From positions 1-28,408 of IMG/VR virus record IMGVR_UViG_3300006636_000001: a DNA stretch of 28,408 nt. One strand, 5' to 3'. Shown in pieces: positions 24,601 through 28,408 of the stretch. The position numbers and the translations under genes were made by a program. The notes under the pieces are model-generated. The model did no database searches and was not told where the DNA came from. It saw only the letters and a program-made list of their open reading frames with translations. The stretch is from a virus. Every line of letters begins with the position of its first letter. Within the stretch, counting starts at the first letter, position 1.

Positions 24601-25599
24601 GATAATGGTGGATATGCGACACAAATAGCAGGAGATGCTTACGGTAATGGGTTCTATTATAGAAACCTATCAGATAATGTAATTAAAAGTACTGGCTCAA
24701 ACGGATGGAATAGAGTTTATGATGTAACCAATTTGAATCGTTCAGATATTGCTATTACTGCAAGTACTGTAATAATGAATGGTTTATTTCAATCTGACAG
24801 TGATTATTTCTTTTATAACAAAAATTATTCAGCGTTCCGAAATATTAGCGCAGGTGATATTAATGGAACTGGTTTAGTATTAAGCGGAAGAGCAATATTT
24901 AAAACTGATGTTTGGAACATAAGTAGTGATAATCAACAACGATTTTATTTTTCACCAAATGGAGTAACATATATTAAAGGAGCTGATATAATTTTTCGTA
25001 ATAACTCCGATACAGCTTTATTAACTCTTACTTCTACAAATACAGCAATATTTGGTGGTAGTGTTGGAGTTTACGCAACAAACAATTCAACTTATGGACT
25101 TAATGTTACTGGAACAGCAGGTGGAGCAAGAACTATATTTTTAGCAGGTCAAACAGGTTTTTCAAATGGTTTTAACGTTAGTTATGATGGCACTAAAATG
25201 GTTTATAACTTTCAAAATGGTGATTCAACTTTTGGTGGTAATATTACTGCAAGTGGCAATATAATTGGCCTTGGCACAATGCAATTTTACACCGCATCCG
25301 ATCGCAGGTTAAAAACCGACTTTCAGCCCATCATAAACCCTATCGAGAAAATCAAATCCCTTACCGGTTACTTTTTCAATTACACCGATCAGGCGATGCA
25401 ATTAGGAGGCTACACTTCACGCCGGGATATCGGTTTGATTGCGCAGGACGTTCACAACATCCTTCCTGAAGCAACCGGAAAACTTTGGAATACTGATTTT
25501 ATGGGGTACAAAGCTGACAAGCTGATCCCTTTATTAGTGGAGGCCATCAAACAACAACAAAACGAAATTGATCAACTAAAAAGACAAATAGCAGCATGA
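21691..25599 (+). CDS. Tail fibre/receptor-binding protein with S74 intramolecular chaperone
   Basis: A 1302-residue protein that likely recognises the host. Residues about 1-440 are a tail-attachment part. Residues 460-806 hold two large repeats and a start of a third. About 830-1200 is a beta-rich, Asn/Thr/Gly-rich region unlike the rest in base composition. Residues 1202-1302 form a peptidase S74 chaperone: SDRRLKTDFQPI with Ser1203 and Asp1204 at the self-cleavage point, GLIAQDV, and a final IPLLVEAIKQQQNEIDQLKR coiled coil. In this family the chaperone folds the trimer and then cuts itself off. Glycine linkers (GGGTGGGG) separate repeat parts. Promoter C precedes it. Confidence 0.85.
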   Translation: MSIIVQQPDSLSFAGNLKKFVVTSAVAVALQLNKGAEQILNEIYQPGSGNLVEIDLRTVIDKVLSVTLPGTNLITEQSSGFADFTATIDGTAVAFRVIKGGVLELGSMAGDFVNEHFLTWQIQDKQILQRQPEWLTVYTVAARNLKAKAYYQDNTNASMLLTALAANKLLAVDVSWASINSLFVKKNPIAWEVWFEDLAGTRLSYVQRYCLRNSDDEEKIFIWANTMGGIDSISLTGSAEDDKKLEHLIAEMGDESLQEYQTDKKREIKQSTGFLTVDESRWIEDFFYSGRRYLVGEDGAVRSIVLASSKIVGSTADDLFDYEFNYRLASESQLLNLERSFESFPALEVPVDFFLTELLSGLPVAQYSDGLLMAVQSPFAQAWQKLSMAQLWGSALPCLVDGTTISVVNGKLQVNGVSGGVGVSKWGDLTEKPFSTLSNLFSVSPEGVLTLSNNYAAANHTHPYLSDSDARIGNWTTAYNWGDHTGKYRPVAWVPAWADISNKPEWLNRMGWDGTATVVSSDLHVTGKLVVDGTIQFFGSGAGGGTGGGGASALWELTDVDDDMKNSLFGDLPMYNGTHFARYNISNFATAGHGHTIGQVTGLQGALDGKQASLGYTPYYSANFVAGVNYSAPHSHPYLSDSDARIANWSTAFGWGNHAGLYRPIGYVPSWGEITSKPTWTEKMGWDGTAVTIAGDLHVTGKIISDGSMQFYGISSGGTGGGGSTTLWGLTDVADDVVNAVYGDLIMYNGTHFARINQSILAPAVHTHAISQVNGLQGALDTKMAIHTHPYLSDADSRIANWNVAYTHSQSAHYAGADVGSWAKVATIPVWNQSTTGNADTASNSGQWGGISTGFWQGNYTSGISGIIGVHTNGIAYTFSAGAAQSFLGLGSNAYNSTAYQLLENQRLSTTNSPTFAGGNFTGSLSAPNILTYRIYYDLNAYTTGYPPTYGFTHVNTPTGSFVNYLVIGGDNGGYATQIAGDAYGNGFYYRNLSDNVIKSTGSNGWNRVYDVTNLNRSDIAITASTVIMNGLFQSDSDYFFYNKNYSAFRNISAGDINGTGLVLSGRAIFKTDVWNISSDNQQRFYFSPNGVTYIKGADIIFRNNSDTALLTLTSTNTAIFGGSVGVYATNNSTYGLNVTGTAGGARTIFLAGQTGFSNGFNVSYDGTKMVYNFQNGDSTFGGNITASGNIIGLGTMQFYTASDRRLKTDFQPIINPIEKIKSLTGYFFNYTDQAMQLGGYTSRRDIGLIAQDVHNILPEATGKLWNTDFMGYKADKLIPLLVEAIKQQQNEIDQLKRQIAA
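23068..24108 (+). repeat. Diverged tandem repeats inside the fibre gene
   Basis: Repeat 1 spans 23068-23589 (174 codons), repeat 2 23590-24048 (153 codons) and a partial third 24049-24108. Each begins HxHPYLSDxDxRI and contains, in order, GxWDGTA-type and LHVTGK blocks, a Gly-rich linker, LWxLTDV and QGALD. The 21-codon length difference is a KQASLGYTPYYSANFVAG-type insert at the end of repeat 1. This is a classic shaft-lengthening duplication. Confidence 0.8.
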
Positions 25600-26570
25600 G
25601 CAAAAGACTATACACCTATGCCGGATTTACGGCAACGGATCTAAAAAATAGGGCATCAATACCGAGCCAGACAGACATCACTGTTGGATCAAACTACATT
25701 GATTGTTCCTCGGTTGATATCCCTTCAGAAATCCGTGATATAATTGGTGAAGGGTCGAACGATCTCGGCACAATCTACATGAGTGCGAAGGTTAATAAAT
25801 GGAGTGGCTTTGGACCACGAGAATGGTATGTTTCAGGAGGTTTATTACTTAACCGGGTTAAGGCATTACCCTATGACATGGCCAATTTTTGTGGATACAA
25901 TCACAATGCAGTCACACCTGGTTGGATGGGAGGATCTTATATCACAGATTTTAAATACGTTCAGACCGACAATTCAAAAGTTTTGTCAGGCGGCTTGCAA
26001 GGTGGTGAAATTGATTTTCTTATAATGGTTGGCGCCACGCATGTTAAGTGGGTTATTAAAGATCCCGGAGGAAATGTGATTGGATCCAGTCTCGCTGCAT
26101 TAGGCAGTTATTATAATTCAAACCCTATTATCCCTGTTTGTACGATCACAATGGGAAATTGGACAGGAGTTAAAAATCTATCATCTACAATTTACCTGTC
26201 AAATTCTTTTGGGGATGAACTTTGTGTTTATCCGGGCACAACAGCCTGGACAATTATAGCGACGCAACGATTAAATCCTGCAGGCGCGGTGTTGCCGTCG
26301 GGCTCAGTAATCAAAATTGTAGCCGGAAGCGCAACCCTTGATTTGGCTGGAAACTATACGATCACAATCAATAATATGACGCGTTATAGTATGACTCCTT
26401 ACACTGGCCGTGTCAATATTGTTGCAAATCTATACAATGAAGTTAATGGGCTGATTCACACGCAACAGATTACAACAAATGATAGTGCCCGTAGTTTTGC
26501 CGGATACCTGACGCATGCAGCTGACTATGACTATCACGTTGAATTCTTAATATCAAATGCCGATGCTTAA
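25596..26570 (+). CDS. Fibre-associated structural protein, unknown family
   Basis: A 324-residue protein that I do not recognise. It overlaps the fibre stop by four bases (ATGA). It is mostly beta, rich in Tyr, Asn, Thr and Ser, with few charges: GREWYVSGGLLLNRVKALPY at about 75-95, VLSGGLQGGEIDFLIMVGAT at about 129-148, and a C-terminal NIVANLYNEVNGLIHTQQIT region. The N-terminal 50 residues have a SDIPS-like bend (SVDIPSEIRDIIGEGSNDLG). That composition fits a fibre tip or a second fibre. No signal peptide. The metallopeptidase-like gene overlaps its end by 14 bases. Confidence 0.6.
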   Translation: MSKRLYTYAGFTATDLKNRASIPSQTDITVGSNYIDCSSVDIPSEIRDIIGEGSNDLGTIYMSAKVNKWSGFGPREWYVSGGLLLNRVKALPYDMANFCGYNHNAVTPGWMGGSYITDFKYVQTDNSKVLSGGLQGGEIDFLIMVGATHVKWVIKDPGGNVIGSSLAALGSYYNSNPIIPVCTITMGNWTGVKNLSSTIYLSNSFGDELCVYPGTTAWTIIATQRLNPAGAVLPSGSVIKIVAGSATLDLAGNYTITINNMTRYSMTPYTGRVNIVANLYNEVNGLIHTQQITTNDSARSFAGYLTHAADYDYHVEFLISNADA

Positions 26571-27048
26571 AAGGCTACTATTTAGTATCGTTTTTCTGAT
26601 TTCGATTGCCGCATCAGCGCAAAACAAAGTCATTAACATGACGAAGTGGAATATTGACAGTTACGTCAATAACTGTTTGTCAGATTTGAAAATTGATAGT
26701 TGCATGATAGTTCTGCAACCTTCAGACATCTTGATTTACGGAGAGTATCCGGGGGTTACGATCAAAAATACAGACAGGGTATTTACTGTCGTAGTTTATG
26801 ATTTCATTGGCTATGATGAGGCATGTTTGACAATCGGACATGAGTTATGCCATGTAATGCAATTCATTACCGGGTCGCTTCAGATTGATCAAAATAAAAA
26901 AATCATTTTCGATGGCAAGGGATATAAAGCAAATTCGACGTCTGAGTATTACAATGCTCATGAGGTCGAAGCAAGAATTCAGGGATTAAGACTGTTTGCA
27001 AAATACAAACGCAAAGTCTATTCACCACCAGTCGCGCGAGTTTTTTAA
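26557..27048 (+). CDS. Exported zinc metallopeptidase-like protein (HExxH)
   Basis: A 163-residue protein. Residues 1-21 are a signal peptide (MPMLKRLLFSIVFLISIAAS) with cleavage after ASA, leaving Gln22 first. The start may equally be ATG 26563. HELCH (95-99) is a zincin HExxH motif, with Glu96 catalytic. Downstream NAHEVEAR (133-140) offers Glu136 or Glu138 as the third zinc ligand. The surrounding TIGHELCHVMQ resembles several small zinc peptidase families; I cannot pick one. The mature part has two cysteines (40, 49) that could form a disulfide in the periplasm. It follows the fibre genes, so it may act on host surface or envelope proteins. Confidence 0.7.
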   Translation: MPMLKRLLFSIVFLISIAASAQNKVINMTKWNIDSYVNNCLSDLKIDSCMIVLQPSDILIYGEYPGVTIKNTDRVFTVVVYDFIGYDEACLTIGHELCHVMQFITGSLQIDQNKKIIFDGKGYKANSTSEYYNAHEVEARIQGLRLFAKYKRKVYSPPVARVF

Positions 27049-27079
27049 ATTTCAATATAAACACTTTTAATTTTTAATT

Positions 27080-27382
27080 ATGGAACTTATTTCAGAAAAA
27101 AAGAGATTGATTACCAATAGAGTTGGTAGAATCATGGGAGTTGATGTTAATTTCAACTTCGAACAAAACATTGGCGAAGCTCCTTCGACCGTTAATGCAA
27201 ATTGCAGTATTCCTGGTGCGACACCAGAATCGGGATCGTGTAATATCACGATCAACAGGCAAACGAACGGACAGAAGTCGATTGCTATCAATGGTAACAA
27301 GAACATCGTAGAGTTATATCCCGTCATCGAGGAGATTGAGGCGGAACTCGAAATCATTGCAGTGGAAGGAGTCGTAGCCTAA
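27080..27382 (+). CDS. Small hypothetical protein in the late region
   Basis: A 100-residue protein, unrecognised. The N-terminus is basic (MELISEKKRLITNRVGRIMG) and the middle is beta-like and Asn/Thr-rich (PSTVNANCSIPGA). The C-terminal helix is acidic (ELYPVIEEIEAELEII). Two cysteines (about residues 42 and 54) lie 12 apart. There is no signal peptide or membrane span. Its stop shares one base with the next gene's start (TAATG), so the two are translated together. They lie between the metallopeptidase-like gene and a terminator. A small tail or virion accessory protein is possible, but nothing shows it. Confidence 0.55.
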   Translation: MELISEKKRLITNRVGRIMGVDVNFNFEQNIGEAPSTVNANCSIPGATPESGSCNITINRQTNGQKSIAINGNKNIVELYPVIEEIEAELEIIAVEGVVA

Positions 27383-27717
27383 TGAAAATAAAACTTACCG
27401 CAAGTGACCGACTGAGCACAGCCCAGTTCTTACCTGCAGAAGGGAATACTTCAGAGCAGATGATCGGGAAAAGTATCCTGGATAAGACAAAACTCACCAA
27501 AGAAGAGAAGGCCAAAATTAAACCCGATTTATTCTACCAGGGCGAAATTGATCCGGATACTGACTTCTCCCGGGAGTTTGATTTCAGTGCCGAAGAGTTC
27601 AATTTGATGTACTCCGAATACCGGAAAAAGGAGGATGACAAAAAACTGAACAAAACAAATATCTGCATGGCTCTGAAGCTAATTGAAGCAAAAGACGCCA
27701 TCAAGGAAAAGAAGTAA
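27382..27717 (+). CDS. Small charged hypothetical protein
   Basis: A 111-residue protein that I do not recognise. Its start overlaps the previous stop by one base. It is highly charged: KLTKEEKAKIKPDLFYQGEI (about 38-57), then DFSREFDFSAEEFNLMYSEY (about 60-79) and a Lys/Glu-rich C-terminal helix (KKEDDKKLNKTN, LKLIEAKDAIKEKK). It is probably helical and cytoplasmic. It ends the fibre-region transcript, followed at once by a terminator. A chaperone or assembly role would suit its charge pattern, but this is only a guess. Confidence 0.55.
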   Translation: MKIKLTASDRLSTAQFLPAEGNTSEQMIGKSILDKTKLTKEEKAKIKPDLFYQGEIDPDTDFSREFDFSAEEFNLMYSEYRKKEDDKKLNKTNICMALKLIEAKDAIKEKK

Positions 27718-27746
27718 TTCTTCAACTTTGTCAGCATAGAAATTTA

Positions 27747-27775
27747 AAACCCGGTCACCGCGATCGGGTTTTTTT
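27747..27775 (+). terminator. Terminator ending the fibre operon
   Basis: AAACCCGGTC (27747-27756) pairs with GATCGGGTTT (27762-27771) over 10 bp with one G-U pair, loop ACCGC, and a run of seven T (27769-27775). The next base begins promoter D. Confidence 0.8.
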
Positions 27776-27810
27776 GTCCTTTAACACACCGCTGGCAAAG
27801 ATTAAGTTTG
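27776..27810 (+). promoter_or_regulatory. Late-type promoter D (GTCCTTTAA-N18-TAAGTTTG)
   Basis: GTCCTTTAA (27776-27784), 18 bases, TAAGTTTG (27803-27810), an exact TAnnTTTG box. It directly abuts the preceding terminator and would start the lysis-region transcript. The first full gene starts at 27858. Confidence 0.7.
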
Positions 27811-27828
27811 AGATATAAACGCAATCTG

Positions 27829-27852
27829 ATGGCCGAAAGGCGTAAAAATTGA
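27829..27852 (+). other. Seven-codon leader ORF before the lysis genes
   Basis: ATG 27829 opens MAERRKN and stops at TGA (27850-27852), six bases before the ATG at 27858. It contains GCCGAAAGGC, a small GNRA-type hairpin. It may be a leader that modulates translation of the lysis-region gene, or a chance frame. Confidence 0.25.
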
Positions 27853-27857
27853 ATACT

Positions 27858-28139
27858 ATGGAAGACAATGACGAAAGCCGAGGATGGATCAAAACCATTA
27901 CCATAATAGGAGTAGTCCTCACAATTGTAATAAATGTCGGATCAATACTTTATTCTACATTGATTAAAAATAATGACCTGAAAAATGATGTTAAAGCAAT
28001 GGATAGTAGAATATCGAAAGTTGAAGTGGCGGTAATAAACATTCAGGACAAAAAACTGGACAAAGAAACATTCAATTTGATTCTCACAACATTGACAGAA
28101 TTGCGGTCAGATATACGGGATTTATCAAACAAAAAATAA
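27858..28139 (+). CDS. Small membrane protein with coiled coil (lysis-region candidate)
   Basis: A 93-residue protein. ATG 27858 is chosen over a TTG nine bases upstream. One transmembrane segment (about residues 11-34, IKTITIIGVVLTIVINVGSI) follows a short charged N-terminus, then a coiled coil with a regular DLKNDVKAMDSRISKVEVAV pattern and an ISKxEVAV-type heptad, ending basic. This shape recalls haemolysin XhlA-type or holin-accessory proteins, with the segment at the other end. It is the first full gene after promoter D and is followed after 3 bases by a second membrane protein, as in a lysis cassette. Confidence 0.6.
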   Translation: MEDNDESRGWIKTITIIGVVLTIVINVGSILYSTLIKNNDLKNDVKAMDSRISKVEVAVINIQDKKLDKETFNLILTTLTELRSDIRDLSNKK

Positions 28140-28142
28140 CTC

Positions 28143-28408
28143 ATGAAAAACTTTCTTAAAACCTTCAAAGAGGAAATGGTATTTATACCAATTTTGATCA
28201 TTGCTTTCTTCGGAATTAACTGGTTTTTTAGCTCCTGGTTCCCGGATTCGGCCTTCTTCGATTTCTACTCTCAGCTTGAAACGATTGCATTCAGGGTATT
28301 ATCGTTTGTGTTGGTTTTGGCAATCGCATGGTTTGGGTTAAGAATCGCATTTCCGCAAATGTTTCACTACCTGATTGACGATTTTTATCAGGACTTCAAA
28401 AACTTTGA
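28143..28408 (+). CDS. Holin-like membrane protein (partial, runs off the window)
   Basis: At least 88 residues, open to the window's last base. It starts MKNFLKTFKEEMVFIPILII, with hydrophobic segments at about 12-30 and 48-68 and an aromatic stretch between. The C-terminal part seen (PQMFHYLIDDFYQDFKNF) is acidic and aromatic. Two-helix proteins of this form, often next to an amidase, occupy the lysis region of Bacteroidetes prophages and are assumed to act as holins. It directly follows the single-span protein. Its end and the expected endolysin lie outside the window. Confidence 0.6.
   Translation, partial: MKNFLKTFKEEMVFIPILIIAFFGINWFFSSWFPDSAFFDFYSQLETIAFRVLSFVLVLAIAWFGLRIAFPQMFHYLIDDFYQDFKNF

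Overview
The window is the structural and late region of a tailed, long-tailed (siphovirus-like) bacteriophage or prophage of a Bacteroidota host. Three things point to that host. Promoter-like sites fit the Bacteroidetes pattern (TTTG, 19-21 bases, TAnnTTTG) rather than -35/-10 boxes. Translation starts are mostly preceded by A/T-rich sequence rather than strong Shine-Dalgarno sites. The protein families (DUF4468, the head and tail set, a two-helix membrane protein in the lysis region) are ones I associate with Bacteroidetes phages. No integrase, lysogeny repressor or replication gene is in the window, so prophage versus free phage cannot be decided. The toxin-antitoxin-like pair, RadC and secreted DUF4468 protein favour a temperate life.

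Layout. Bases 1-463 are non-coding, with many GTTACAA/TTGTAAC sites, a terminator and a promoter. Two hypothetical genes follow (464-1433). Next is a head block: S49 maturation protease with a probable nested scaffold (1494-2678), major capsid protein (2691-3641), a probable tail tube protein (3652-4230) and an unknown helical protein (4291-5061). Small and large terminase follow (5150-7343). An accessory island (7344-12170) then separates the terminase from the portal. It holds a DUF4468 secreted protein, a divergent ribbon-helix-helix/KilA-N regulatory pair with a translationally coupled unknown partner, a RadC-like JAB protein, two small unknown proteins, and a SocA/Panacea antitoxin-like gene plus candidate toxin bracketed by two near-identical terminators.

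The portal and the rest of the neck and tail run as one tightly overlapping series from 12228 to 21616: portal, head-tail connector, neck proteins, tape measure, distal tail protein. A large host-recognition protein with a self-cleaving S74 chaperone follows (21691-25599), then a fibre-associated protein, an exported HExxH metallopeptidase-like protein and two small proteins. The window ends in a lysis-like region with two membrane proteins; the last runs off the edge.

The most notable signal is regulatory. Four intergenic sites (1442, 12175, 21641, 27776) share the 9-mer GTCCTTTAA followed, always 18 bases later, by a TAnnTTG-type -7 box. Each lies just upstream of the first gene of a late module (head, portal/neck/tail, fibre, lysis). 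This looks like a coordinated phage late-promoter class. All functions come from reading sequence only; no database search was run.
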